A DNA stretch of 64,000 nucleotides from Theodoxus fluviatilis (taxonomy: Eukaryota; Mollusca; Gastropoda; Cycloneritida; Neritidae): the NCBI GenBank assembly GCA_034096865.1, contig JAWQFJ010001324.1, positions 1-64,000 on the forward strand. Reading direction: 5' to 3'. This document shows, piece after piece, positions 31,836 through 42,677 of this stretch. A program made the position numbers and the translations under genes. A model generated the notes under the pieces. The model was given only the letters and a program-made list of their open reading frames with translations. It made no database searches and was not told the origin of the DNA. Within the stretch, counting starts at the first letter, position 1; each line of letters starts with the position of its first letter.

Positions 31836-32855
31836 ATGCAGCGGCTAAGAGAAGACCAAAGATGGGTCGGAGTCGGAATGCTACAGACCGGAAGAATACA
31901 GGTGAACGTGGCAAGACACCTTGGTGTTTCACAGTCTGTCATCAGCAGACTGTGGAACCGTTACCGAAATACCGGAGAAGTTGTCGACAGGCCTAGAAGT
32001 GGGCAACCAAGAATAACCACCCGTCGTCAAGACTTGATCATCACCAATCATGCTCAACGAAACAACAACCAAAGTGCTACCTGGTTGAGACAACACCTCC
32101 AACGGGTAGCAGGGGTTCAAGTCTCCGCCCAGACCATCCGAAACCGGTTGCACGACGCTCAGGTGAACGCCTTTAGACCGCGGAGAGTGTTGCCTCTCAC
32201 ACCACGCCATCGCCAAGCAAGAAGCGCCTGGTGCCTCATCCACCAACGATGGACCAGGCGCCAGTGGGGTGACGTGATGTTTTCGGACGAATCGAGGTTC
32301 GAGCTGGACTTCAACGATGGCCGGGTGCGGGTTTGGAGGCATCGTGGAGACCGTTATCATCAGGACAACATGATTGCTCACCACCGCTTTGGACGGGGCA
32401 GCGTTTTGATGTGGGGTGGCATCACCAGCACTGGCAGAACGCCCCTTCATGTGTGCCAGGGCAATGTCAATGGTGTCTACTACCGGGACAACATCATTGA
32501 TCCACTTGTTGTGCCCTTTGCACGCCGCCATGGGCCGGGATTCATCTTGCAGGACGACAATTCCCCAGCTCATCGAGCAAATGTCGTCAGGAATCACCTG
32601 CAAAAACGGCAGATCAATTCCCTGCCATGGCCATCGATGTCCCCCGACCTGTCCCCTATTGAAAACCTGTGGGACTTTCTGGGGAGACGTGTCCGGGATG
32701 TCGTTCCAGCTCCCCAGAACCTTCAGCAGCTGGCCCTTGTCCTTCAGCAGGAATGGGCTGCAATTCCTCAAGCAACCATCAGGCAGCACATCAACAGCAT
32801 GAGGAGGCGCTGCACAGCCTGTTTGACCGTTAACGGAGACCCAACCCGTTATTAG
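31836..32855 (+). CDS. Tc1/mariner-family transposase, intact (DD34E)
   Basis: Catalyses cut-and-paste transposition into TA sites. A start at 31836 gives 339 residues, the usual Tc1 transposase length. The open frame extends 56 codons further upstream, but that part has no family features. Paired-like helix-turn-helix regions lie at the N-terminus (VARHLGVSQSVISRLWNRY) with an RPRSGQPRIT linker. The catalytic triad is visible: D in FSDESRF, D in LQDDNSPAH, and E in SPIENLWD, with exactly 34 residues between the second D and E. No frameshift or premature stop interrupts it, and it ends at a TAG/TAA-type stop at 32855. Confidence 0.95.
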   Translation: MQRLREDQRWVGVGMLQTGRIQVNVARHLGVSQSVISRLWNRYRNTGEVVDRPRSGQPRITTRRQDLIITNHAQRNNNQSATWLRQHLQRVAGVQVSAQTIRNRLHDAQVNAFRPRRVLPLTPRHRQARSAWCLIHQRWTRRQWGDVMFSDESRFELDFNDGRVRVWRHRGDRYHQDNMIAHHRFGRGSVLMWGGITSTGRTPLHVCQGNVNGVYYRDNIIDPLVVPFARRHGPGFILQDDNSPAHRANVVRNHLQKRQINSLPWPSMSPDLSPIENLWDFLGRRVRDVVPAPQNLQQLALVLQQEWAAIPQATIRQHINSMRRRCTACLTVNGDPTRY

Positions 32856-33041
32856 AGACTTTCAGAACTTTTGTTATTTTTGAAATGTCACCCTGCTTTG
32901 AGGGGAAGCGTGTAAAAAGTCACGTGACTAATTTTGTTGTTGATTTTTGCTTTGAAAATGTTGTTAACATGCTGTTGCATCCATAATGAAATGAAGCAAG
33001 TCTCTGATTATAAACGGAATTTTGTTATAGTCTCATTTATA

Positions 33042-33070
33042 TCAATATCCTCTACTTTTTTTGAACACTG
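33042..33070 (-). repeat. Right terminal inverted repeat of Tc1 element
   Basis: The reverse complement reads CAGTGTTC, seven A, GTAG, AGG, ATATTGA. Confidence 0.95.
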
Positions 33071-33270
33071 TACATGCGGCAGCGCGTTTAGATCGACTGT
33101 GTTTACATTGTTCTGTAGCCGATTTTTGCATCGATATATAAATGTGGCCCGACATGAATTAATTCGGTATAACTCACCCACAGTGTTTAGGGAAAACAGC
33201 CTGAAAGCTACATGGAGTTACAGTAATGAGTATTGACAACTGGTCCATGTTCAAGATAACCTTACCTGCA

Positions 33271-33905
33271 ATACAGCAAGGAGACATCATGGTGGATTTA
33301 GTGTTTTGTGTAGCACACTTGATGGGGCAGTTGCAGTACAGCAAGGAGACTTCATGGTGGATTTAGTGTTATGTGTAGCACACTTGATGGGGCAGTAGCA
33401 GTACAGCAAGGAGACCTCATGGTGGATTTAGTGTTATGTGTAGCACACTTGATGGGGCAGTAGCAGTACAGCAAGGAGACCTCATGGTGGATTTAGTGTT
33501 ATGTGTAGCACACTTGATGGGGCAGTAGCAATACAGCAAGGAGACCTCATGGTGGATTTAGTGTTGTGTAGCACACTTGATGGGGCGAAAGCAATACAGC
33601 AAGGAGACCTCATGGTGGATTTATTGTTATGTGGAGCACACTTGATGGGGCAGTAGCAGTACCGCAAGGAGACCTCATGGTGGATTTAGTGTTATGTGGA
33701 GCACACTTGATGGGGCAGTAGCAGTACAGCAAGGATACCTCATGGTGGATTTAGTGTTGTGTAGCACACTTGATGGGATAGTAGCAATACAGCAAGGAGA
33801 CTTCATGGTGGATGTAGTGTTATGTGAAGCACACTTGATGTGGCAGTAGCAGTACAGCAAGGAGACGTCATGGTGGATTTAGTGTTATGTGTAGCACACT
33901 TGATG
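33271..33905. repeat. 65-bp minisatellite, about 10 copies
   Basis: Unit: acagcaaggagac, tcatggtggatttagtgtt, then tagcacacttgatggggcag. Spacing is 65 bp at 33273, 33338, 33403 and 33468, with small deletions (GTGTGTAG to GTGTAG) further on. It starts about 200 bp after the Tc1 element. Confidence 0.95.
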
Positions 33906-34215
33906 GACAGAGACAGAGACAAAGACAGAGAGACACAGAGAGACACAGAAAGAGACAGAAAGAGACAGACAGAGACAGAGAGAGAAGGGAGGGGGGAGGG
34001 GCTTGGGGAAGGGGGAGGAAGGGAAGAGAGAATGAGAGTAAGAGGGTAGGTGGGTGGGAGAGAGGGTGAGGGTGAGGGAGAGGTAGAGAGGTAGGGAGGG
34101 AGGGAGGGAGGGGGGGGGGGAGATAGAGAGGTAGAGAGGTAGAGGTAGGTAGAGAGGTAGGTAGAGGGGTAGAGGTAGGTAGAGAGGTAGGTAGAGAGGT
34201 AGGTTAAGAGGTAGG
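33906..34215. repeat. AG-rich tract grading into GGTAGAGA units
   Basis: AGACAGAG, then GGGAGGAA, then (AGAGGTAGGT)n. Purine-rich on the plus strand and without a gene. Confidence 0.9.
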
Positions 34216-34500
34216 TAGAGAACGAACGAACGAATGATTTATTGCGTAGGCCGCCGGCCTGTTGCAATTTAGATGCATTAAATCGGCACATATTAAACAA
34301 TGGGGTGGGGGGTAGGAGGTTCAAGACTGGTGACCAGTCTTGTCCGAGACGCGAAAGCTGTTTCAGTCACGATATGCACGAGAGTCATGCAAAAAAAAAA
34401 ACACAACACACAAGCTATTGCGTCTTTCGTGCCCTCAGCTTACGCTGGCTCCGTGACAGGGTCGGTCGGTCCCCTTCTCGACAGCCACTGTCGCGATGAG
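34216..34500 (-). mobile_element. LINE 3' tail and flanking sequence
   Basis: On the minus strand the end reads GGCCGGCGGCCTACGCAATAAATC followed by (ATTCG)n: a GC hairpin, an AATAAA and a short tandem tail. This matches the layout of the tail at 34512 and suggests a second, separate LINE end. The 200 bp upstream of it are not recognised. Confidence 0.5.
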
Positions 34501-34511
34501 AGAGAGAATTG

Positions 34512-35597
34512 AGAATTGAATAGCTTTTATTGAGGCCGACGACCCATCTCAGTTTCAAATATACCGATAAATACCTTTTTTAAAGATGATTTCAGATCAA
34601 TGACAAAATGTATAGTAATTATAACAGTTGCTCTAAGTAGTATGTACAGTTTTTCTCTACATACAAACATATTTTACACTATAAAACTTACTGGACATAT
34701 GAGGTAGGTGACTTCCAGCGGGAGGTACTATAATTCAACACTTAATTCACATCCATTGTCAATGCTAAAAGATCTACAGATTGGTCTATTTTCTCCAAGC
34801 GCAACTTGTATGCATAGTGTATGTACATTGCAACGTTACGAGTTTTTATAACGTCATGCCCATCTAACAATTGCGTTACATGTACATTTCTTGATCCTTG
34901 TAAATATTTTAGAATGTATTTCTTTCTCAGATCATCATAAAATTTGCATTGTATTAAAAAATGACGTTCATCTTCAATTTCTGTGCAGAATGGACATGAT
35001 CTATTAAAATCTTCATTTGAGCATCTCATATTTGCTCTAAGGGAATTGTTCCCCACTCTGAAGCGAACAAAGGCATCTCTAAACTTCTTGATGTTTATGA
35101 AGTTGAGATAATTTTCACATATCAGCGTTCGTTTAAAAGAGCTATACATAGTGAATCTATTGCTGCCAGAAAGTTTTGAGTTCCAATTTTGCTGGTAACA
35201 GTCTCGCAATCTCTGTCGTAGTGCTCGAATGAAACCTTTCTCGTTCTCTGTTCCACTGTTCATCCACACAAATGTAAAACCCAATCTGGCTAAGCATATT
35301 TCCACGGATTTAGTCCAGTTAAACCTTCTATTTGCATTATTCTTAAGCAACGCAAGGTACGCCTGTTTCGGCAACCTGTCAATTGACATTTTGCACAGCC
35401 TGAGCCAAAATTTCACAGCTCGTATCGTAGTGCTGATGTACAAGGGATACCTACCTAATTCGCCATAACAGTGTATTTGAGGATTGCGTATCAACATTTA
35501 GAAACCGCTTACAGGCAAACATATGAGCCCTTTCAATGCACTTTCTTTCGTCCAGTCCCCACAATTCCGAGCCATAGAGAAGAGAAGGCTGGACTTG
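34512..35597 (-). pseudogene. LINE C-terminal domain with 3' end
   Basis: A long minus-strand frame (34742-35497) reads GELGRYPLYISTTIRAVKFW, RLPKQAYLALLKNNANR, FVWMNSGTENEKGF, NIKKFRDAFVRFRVGNNSLR, then a CxxC...H...C finger-like block (CPFCTEIEDERHFLIQCKFY). Upstream in another frame lies SLLYGSELWGLD. Downstream are CGTCGGCCTCAATAAAAGC and an ATTCTCA tail (to about 34512). This is the post-RT domain of a LINE truncated at 5', and it is the longest uninterrupted LINE frame in the window. Confidence 0.88.

Positions 35598-35598
<1 letters not shown>

Positions 35599-35642
<44 letters not shown>
35599..35642. repeat. (GA)n microsatellite
   Basis: Sits at the 5' truncation point of the adjacent LINE fragment. 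Confidence 0.95.
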
Positions 35643-35643
<1 letters not shown>

Positions 35644-37235
35644 AGAGCGAAGCGGTGAGGAGACGAGAGAGAAAGAGAATTATCATTTACTGCGTTTTTT
35701 TTACTTAGTATAACGCTTACAAGCTGTAAATGAACAGTCGAATTAAGTTTTTTTTAAGGGGAAAAAAAACTGAAGTGGTTGCTAAGCGACAGCACAAACC
35801 TTGGTCGATGGATGGATGGAGTGAACCTTCCCATCCATTTGTAGTGCACTTTCCAGATACCACAGACACCATTGACTTCCATGAAAAATGCCTTTATTCA
35901 GAACAATCCCAACACCAGAATTTCAAAAGACTTAAGCCTTGAGAGCATTTTCTCCATCGTTTTGTCCCACGTCATTTAGAAAGCTGAAACAAGAGGGAAA
36001 ATGTCAAAATGCGCTGAGCAGGAACATACAACAGCAATAACAACAACGTTTTACTTTCTGCTCAATTACATGAGAATTTGTTTTGACGACTTTTCACCCT
36101 CGGGCGCCTCTGCGCAGCCCCCAGTCCCGAGCGCCCGGTGCTACTACTCTGTAGGAGAAGCAATGCGGGCGAAGCACCTTGGCCAAGGATGCAACTCTAG
36201 GATCAGTGCTGTACTGAGCACCGCATCTGCCAGTTGCAAGGCAAGCGTGCTTAGGCCCCGGCTGACTGACTTATTCGCCTCACGAATAGAGAAGGAAGAC
36301 GCAGTGGGCCTTTTCTCACCCCCAACTAATTGTTTTTAAGCCTCGATTTTGAAAAACAAATTTTACCACATGTTATCTTTGACAGCCGTTAACTCCCTAA
36401 AACAAAGTCAAATGTTCAAGTGGTGTAGCATTTTAACTGAAACATAAAGGCTTGTATGTTTGTACAAATCTCAGCATCTTCAAAAGACCCATCTCGAATT
36501 TCTGTGGTGGAGGATCACATTTATAAGCGCTTTTCACTGGAATAGGGGTCCGGTCTAGTTACGTTTATAACCAATACTGAACAGAACAGATAAGATAATT
36601 TGTACGGGCCATTAGCCCATTACAAAGGAGAGAGTATAAACATGATCAAAACAAAGAATTCATTACAGCAAATACATTCTCTCGGGGTAAAAAAGTTTTG
36701 TACTGCAGTCTCTTTTCTCCCGAGGTTTAGAGCTTTAATATTATACTAAGATATTGCATGACATTCCTTTTTTGTGTACATCATAACGTAGGGAAATTTC
36801 ACACTGTGTACTGAAGTGCAACAGGGAAATACCGTTTTATTGTGTGATTGTTAAATACCATGCCAGCTCATACTTCTGCCAGTAGGTTAAAATAATATGG
36901 AGATTAATTACTGCTAAATGTCAATCCCAGTCCCACGCTACTGAGCGACAAACTGCGTTAGCACGATTGCCCCCCACAGCTGAGGCCCTTTTAGAGACGA
37001 ACAGCTGTACTGGCAAATGAAAATACCGTACATACTTTGGGAAAGTTCTGCTTCATAGTTAACTACACTTTACAGTTGGAGTATCATCTATGCTGAATAT
37101 GTTGCTTCACTGCAATATAACTTTCCTCATTTCACAAATTGCTGATCATCTATTTGAATCCTGCCTAAACACCAGTCAACAACCATAGGCAGTCTAGGCA
37201 TCTTGCCACCAAACCTCTCAACCAGTACATGTACA
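35643..37235. other. Mostly unique noncoding sequence
   Basis: No convincing exon. It holds a SINE-like head fragment at 36271-36327, a 30-bp match to the TIR element end at about 36503-36532, and near 36590-36660 a GGGCCATTAGCCC hairpin of the kind seen in LINE tails. The 113-codon frame at 36001-36339 runs into the SINE head and is not supported. Confidence 0.5.
36271..36327 (-). mobile_element. SINE-like repeat, head fragment
   Basis: Contains TTATTCGCCT, AGACGCAGTGGG and CTCACCCCCAAC of the family head. The tail half is missing. Confidence 0.6.
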
Positions 37236-37239
37236 TGGA

Positions 37240-37560
37240 AGCATGGATGGTAGGATGGATGCATGAATGGATAGACGATGAATGGATAGACGATTGATGG
37301 ATGAAAGGATGGATGGATGGATGGATGGATGGATTGATGGATGGATGCATGCATGCATGAATGGATCGATGCATGAGTGGATCGATGGATGTGTGGATGG
37401 ATGGATGGATGTGTGGATGGATGGATGTGTGGATGGATGGATGTGTGGATGGATGGATGGATGGATGGATGTGTTAATGGATGGATGTGTGGATGGATGA
37501 ATGGATGCGTGAGTGGGTGGATGGATGGACGAGTGGATGAATGGACGGGTGGATGTTTGA
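37240..37560. repeat. GGAT-type array (tail of adjacent SINE-like copy)
   Basis: GGATGGAT with TGTGGATGGATGGATG subunits. It directly precedes the repeat copy at 37583, as in almost every other copy. Confidence 0.9.
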
Positions 37561-37582
37561 ATAGATCTATGAAAAGAGCTCT

Positions 37583-37714
37583 GCTGCTTATCAGCTTGTG
37601 AAGGCTATTGAGGGCCACTGACTACGAGAAAACCCAGAACAGATCAAGTAACCATTTCCCTACTTGTTCGCGTAGGGAGATGTGGGTCTATTCTTACACG
37701 CAAATCACTGGGGT
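37583..37714 (-). mobile_element. SINE-like repeat, diverged copy
   Basis: Keeps TATCAGC, GAAGGCTAT, CGCGTAGGGAGA and GGGTCTATTCTTAC. An internal deletion shortens the middle. Confidence 0.7.
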
Positions 37715-37836
37715 AAGTGGATAGGTGGATAGATGGATGGGTGGATACATAGGTGAAAGGGTAGATGCATGGATGGACGAGTGGTTGGACGGGTGCATGG
37801 ATGGACGGACAGATTAATGAGTGGGTGGATAGATTG

Positions 37837-38002
37837 GAATTTGCGGCCTATCAGTCTTTTCAAGCTAATTATCGCCATTGATCTTGTAAATCACCAGAGC
37901 TTCTCAGAGGACGACCAATAAAATACTTTTCTAGTCATTCACCTTTTACGAATCGCATAGGGAAAACGCGGTGGATCTATTCTCACCTCCACTAACAGGT
38001 GG
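37837..38002 (-). mobile_element. SINE-like repeat copy
   Basis: Starts TTGCGGCCTATCAG and ends ACTAACAGGTGG, preceded by its own GGAT-type tail (37725-37836). Confidence 0.75.
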
Positions 38003-38047
38003 AGGAGGATGGAGGGACGAGGGGATGGATTGATGGATGAGTGGATA

Positions 38048-38375
38048 GGTGCATGGAATGGTGCATGGAATGGTGCATGGAATGGTGCATGGACGGGTGG
38101 ATGGACGGGTGGATGGACGGGTGGATGGACGGGTGGATGGACGGGTGGATGGACGGGTGGATGGACGGGTGGATGGACGGGTGGATGAACGGGTAGATGG
38201 ACGCGTAGATGGACGCGTAGATGGACGCGTAGATGGACGGGTGGATCCATGGATGGTAAGGGATGGGATGGGAAGGGATGGGAAGGGATGGGATGGGATG
38301 GGATGGGATGGGATGGGATGGGATGGGATGGGATGGGATGGGATGGGATGGGATGGGATGGGATGGGATGGCATG
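38048..38375. repeat. Nested arrays: 12-bp ATGGACGGGTGG and 5-bp GGGAT
   Basis: Four copies of TGCATGGAATGG, about 13 of ATGGACGGGTGG (including three ACGCGTAG variants), then about 22 of GGGAT. A short SINE-like remnant follows (38389-38425) just before the exon at 38440. Long frames here are repeat translations. Confidence 0.95.
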
Positions 38376-38439
38376 GACAGACGGATGGGCTTTTGAGCCT
38401 TTGTAGGCCATTCAAAGCCAAGATGCACACGAGACTCAC

Positions 38440-38617
38440 TGGGCCGATGGTGGCAGTCAGGGAGAAGATCAAGCAGTTGGCAGTCCCCTCAAAGAAGTAG
38501 ATGCCAGAGCCCGTCAAGTTCCGCGCAGCAGCCTCCAGCATGAAGACAGGCGCACCCTGAGGTTTGGTTGTCTGCTCGCATAGGTCAAAGGTCACCCCAC
38601 CGTGTCCAGGACCATAC
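38440..38617 (-). CDS. Gene B exon: unnamed beta-rich module, part 3
   Basis: Acceptor attcgttcttgcag and donor gtgagt; phase 2 to 0. It continues [15 protein letters not shown] and ends in a hydrophobic strand ([13 protein letters not shown]). The two Cys probably pair. It is the last exon I can join with confidence. Confidence 0.8.
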
Positions 38618-41600
38618 CTGCAAGAACGAATAAAAACCGCTGGCGCTGAACCTCCAGATTTGGGCATTAAAAATAAAGCTGTGAGAACCTCCAGTAAACC
38701 TGAAGGGATTTAAAAAATCCTTTCTCCTTCACCGTTGTCCAATCTCCTAGAAATTACGTCACGTTATTCGACATCAAGTGATTACGTCACACGTGTGGAG
38801 AGAGCATTATGGACAGAAAACTCGCAATATGGACAAAAAGGCGGCAAAATGAAAGTAATAAGTACAAGCAGTACTGACCAGACGCCCACAGTGTCTCCAG
38901 GCTGGACAGGAATGCGCTGGTTGGGAGCCAGATCCACCACATTGATCTGGTCAGGCCTGGAGGTCAGCACCGTCTGGCCAACTATCTGGAAGCTGAAGCA
39001 ACCACAGACTCGGTAACGTGCCTTGTCGAAAGATATGGCCAGTTCGGTCGTTTAAGTGTTAGTGAAGGCTAGGTGGTCGTCCCTTTACATTTGTGACCCT
39101 CAACCACGGAATGAGACGCTTTGTCCCTGGAACCATTGGGCGCTAGCACTGGAAATAGGTACAAGGGGTGTGGGTTGTCGATTTTGAGTTTTTGGTTGTT
39201 TCTGGTTCAGTAATCCTTTATCTACAATGTCAGCGAGTTTCATTTACCAAATCTGTCTCTAAATACGTTTAAATACTTTATTTATGCACGAGGGGTTTCA
39301 AAATAAATACTTCATTAAATATTCGTAATTTAAAATGCTTGTATTTCAAAAACTACTCAACCGATTTTAATAATATTTTCACCATTTCGCAGCTTTTGGG
39401 ATCCTTTTTGTCAGAACTGATACCACTATGCATTCAAAACCTTCAATCTGATTGGTTTGCTTAACTATGAACCCTATGGGAGAGGAAAGGAACCAGCCAA
39501 TCCGAGCGCAGCTTAGAGTGAGCCTCGAGGTGTTTGCACTTCTGCCTTCAACGCGCCACGCTTCCCTGCCTATCGTGATTTCGACTCGCTACTGCTGATT
39601 TTTCGACGGAAAACAAGCATACATGAAGGTATGTAAACTTGTAAATGTATAGTGTATTGCTGATTTCTTGTGTCAGATTGATGTAAATCAACAGATCGAG
39701 ATCACTTTCAGCGGCCACGGAGCCAATCTCAACCCGCAAGTTGAATAATTGCCGAAGATGAATGTGCCGACTTGAGAGAGTATTCAGTTCTCTGCTGTAC
39801 ATCTCGCATTGCTTGTTTGAGAAATCTTTGTATTAAATGAACAGTAATGATGAAATTACTTTAAATAGTTGACTGGCTCTGAAACTACATATTGTATGTG
39901 ACTGTTTTCAGGTCGAGGTCGCATCAACATTGCTTGTAAATAGTTTTGTATGTTTCTTAGAATAAAATACTTTGGAATCTAATAGTAATAGCATCATCAG
40001 TTCCCATTGTGGCGTATAAATAGTTTAACAATCACTGTGCACCCCCACCCCCCCTACTTTACTACACAAACATTTTAGTGTAATCTCACATCACATAGCA
40101 TTTTGTTTTGCGTTTCTTGGACCTGTGCACATTCGCACTGATTGTGAAATTATGAATAGGTTTTTGATCAGTAAGCCATTGTGACAATTTAGCAGTGAAC
40201 GTACATTTTCGTGTATTTTCTGAAACAATGTTGACAATACTCTACTTTATTTTTTAAACAGAAAATTTGTGTGCTAGTTTGTTATGTTATGTTGTATGAC
40301 TGTGCCAAATTTCAAAGAAATGCATGCATGGTTGCTAAGGAAACTGTTGTGCTGAAGTTTCAAAACTTTCATTTCAAATTTTCTCAGAAACCCATTTCCG
40401 AGGGTAAGGATATTCAAATACCTGTAACTCGGAGACTAATTGTCCGATTTTCAAACGGTTTTCACCATTGTGATTGCCATTTAAAATACTTTCAGACAGA
40501 GTAAAAAACTGAAAATGGCCCAGGGGGACAAAGCGACTCATTCCGTGGTGGAGGATCACATTTAAGTAGTTCAGAAATGCCTTTTGGGGTTGAATAGCAA
40601 GACTGGGCTGGGCTCTAGGTTCATAGGTTGTTCAGATTTTAAAAAAGACCGACCTGTGCTGAGATGAATGAAACGCACATTCGCCGCGCGTCGGCACCCC
40701 CACACAACCACACCCACCTATACTTACACAAACGCGCGCGAGAGCGCGCGCAACCACAGTCCACCCCACTCACAAAAGCCGTCCGGAGCGCGCGCAACCA
40801 CCCACCCACCCACTCAAACGCGCGCGCGCGCAACCACCCACCCACCCACTCAAACGCGCGCGCACCCACCCACCCACCCACGAACGCGCGCGCGCACCCA
40901 CCGACCCACCCACAAATGCGCGCGCGCGCACCCACCGACCCACTCACACACGCAGGCGCACCCACTCACACACGCAGGCGCACCCACTCACACACGCAGG
41001 CGCACCACTCACACCACCACGAAGCAGGCGCACCCACATCCACCCACACGTCACGTGCGCACCCCACTCACACACGCAGGCGCACCCACTCACAGACGCA
41101 CCCACACACCCACTCACAGACGCACCCACACACCCACTCACAGACGCACCCACACCCACTCACACGCGCGCGCCCGCACACCCACTCACACGCGCGCGCC
41201 CGCACACCCACTCACACGCGCGCGCCCGCACACCCACTCACACGCACACGAGCATCCACTCACACGCGCGCGCCCACCCACTCACACGCGCGCGCCCACC
41301 CACTCACACTCGCAAACGCCCACCCACTCGCAAACGCCCACCCACTCGCAAACGCACACCCACTCGCAAACGCACACCCACTCGCAAACGCACACCCACG
41401 CACACCCACTCGCAAACGCACACCCACTCGCAAACGCACACCCACTCGCAAACGCACACCCACTCGCAAACGCACACCCACTCGCAAACGCACACCCACT
41501 CGCAAACGCACACCCACTCGCAAACGCACACACACTCGCAAACGCACACACACTCGCAAACGCACACACACTCGCAAACGCACACCCACTCGCAAACGCA

Positions 41601-42609
41601 CACCCACTCGCAAACGCACACACACTCGCAAACGCACACACACTCGCAAACGCACACACACTCGCAAACGCACACACACACACACACACACACGTACTTT
41701 CTCCCTAAAAAAAAAAACATTTTAAAACCAATGTCAACCAAACAAAGCGTAACACTACGCTTGCATCCCCCAAAAGCACGCCTACTACAGAAATGCCACC
41801 AGACAATCCAGGACGATGCAACTGAGCCCTCAAGTCAAACCAAAAGCTGCTGACCCCAAAATTTGACTGGAAAACTTCAGCCCTTTTCTTGTCTGTTTAT
41901 CTTAATATCCCCGAATCTTTCCAGATCATTCAGCCTCACTTACCCATAGCCATACATCTCAGGGTGCGGCCGCCATATTTGTAGTGCCACCTGGCGGGAG
42001 TCGCTGCCGAAGAAACGCCACTGGGTCACCTGACCAGGTCGTCGAATGAGCAGGTTGAGGGCAGGGCCAGTGTAGGCATGGCCTGGTTCTCCAAAACTCT
42101 GCCTGGCAAAGAGCTCCACCGTGTTCAGCTTCGTCACCGCTCGGCTGAGCTCTGTCAAAATACAACAGCCAGATTCCCGTAAAGGTAGTGAAGTGGATGA
42201 ATTGATGTGCCAAATGAAATGTTATCATTGCTATTGCACCAGCATGGAATGGAATTGATTGCAATGCAATTAAGTTTTTACGGCCTATCAGCCTTTGTAG
42301 ACTGTGTAAGGCCATTGGTTAGGAAATTTCCTAAAGATGATGGGGGTTAAAAACAAAGTCTTGATTATCTGAGTTATTTGCAATTTGCCAGTCTCGAGAG
42401 GATGTGTACCGAGTCTATTCTTACCCCCAACCCACAAGGGGCATTGAACCAGAAACAAAACTTTTCCTGCAATTTACAATAGATAAAGGAGGAGAAAAAG
42501 TTGTGATTACGGAAACATGACCACTAAAAAGGATTGGTAGTTTGACCCGACTTTGGTCATTAACATTTATTATTTTTTTTTCCAAGGTGGGCCGATCGAG
42601 ACTGAGCAC

Positions 42610-42677
<68 letters not shown>

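Larger units (their letters stand above)
31529..33070 (+). mobile_element. Apparently complete Tc1-like transposon, 1,542 bp
   Basis: Bounded by 29-bp inverted repeats with a single mismatch (31529-31557 and 33042-33070, starting CAGTGTTCAAAAAAAGTAG). TA dinucleotides lie directly outside both ends (31527-31528 and 33071-33072), the target duplication expected for the Tc1/mariner superfamily. One intact transposase ORF fills the interior. Near-identical ends and an uninterrupted ORF imply recent insertion. Confidence 0.95.

Noticed and set aside
31929..32789. 286-codon minus-strand frame
   Set aside because: Shadow of the Tc1 transposase on the opposite strand.
36001..36339. 113-codon plus-strand frame
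   Set aside because: Ends inside a SINE-like head fragment on the antisense strand and has no family resemblance.
37939..38667. 242-codon minus-strand frame
   Set aside because: Only the part at 38440-38617 is an exon; the rest is GGGAT and GGACGGGT array read through the donor.
40664..41725. 353-codon open frame
   Set aside because: It is a translation of CACCCA/CGCAAACGCAC repeats; the other five frames are also open, as expected of this composition.
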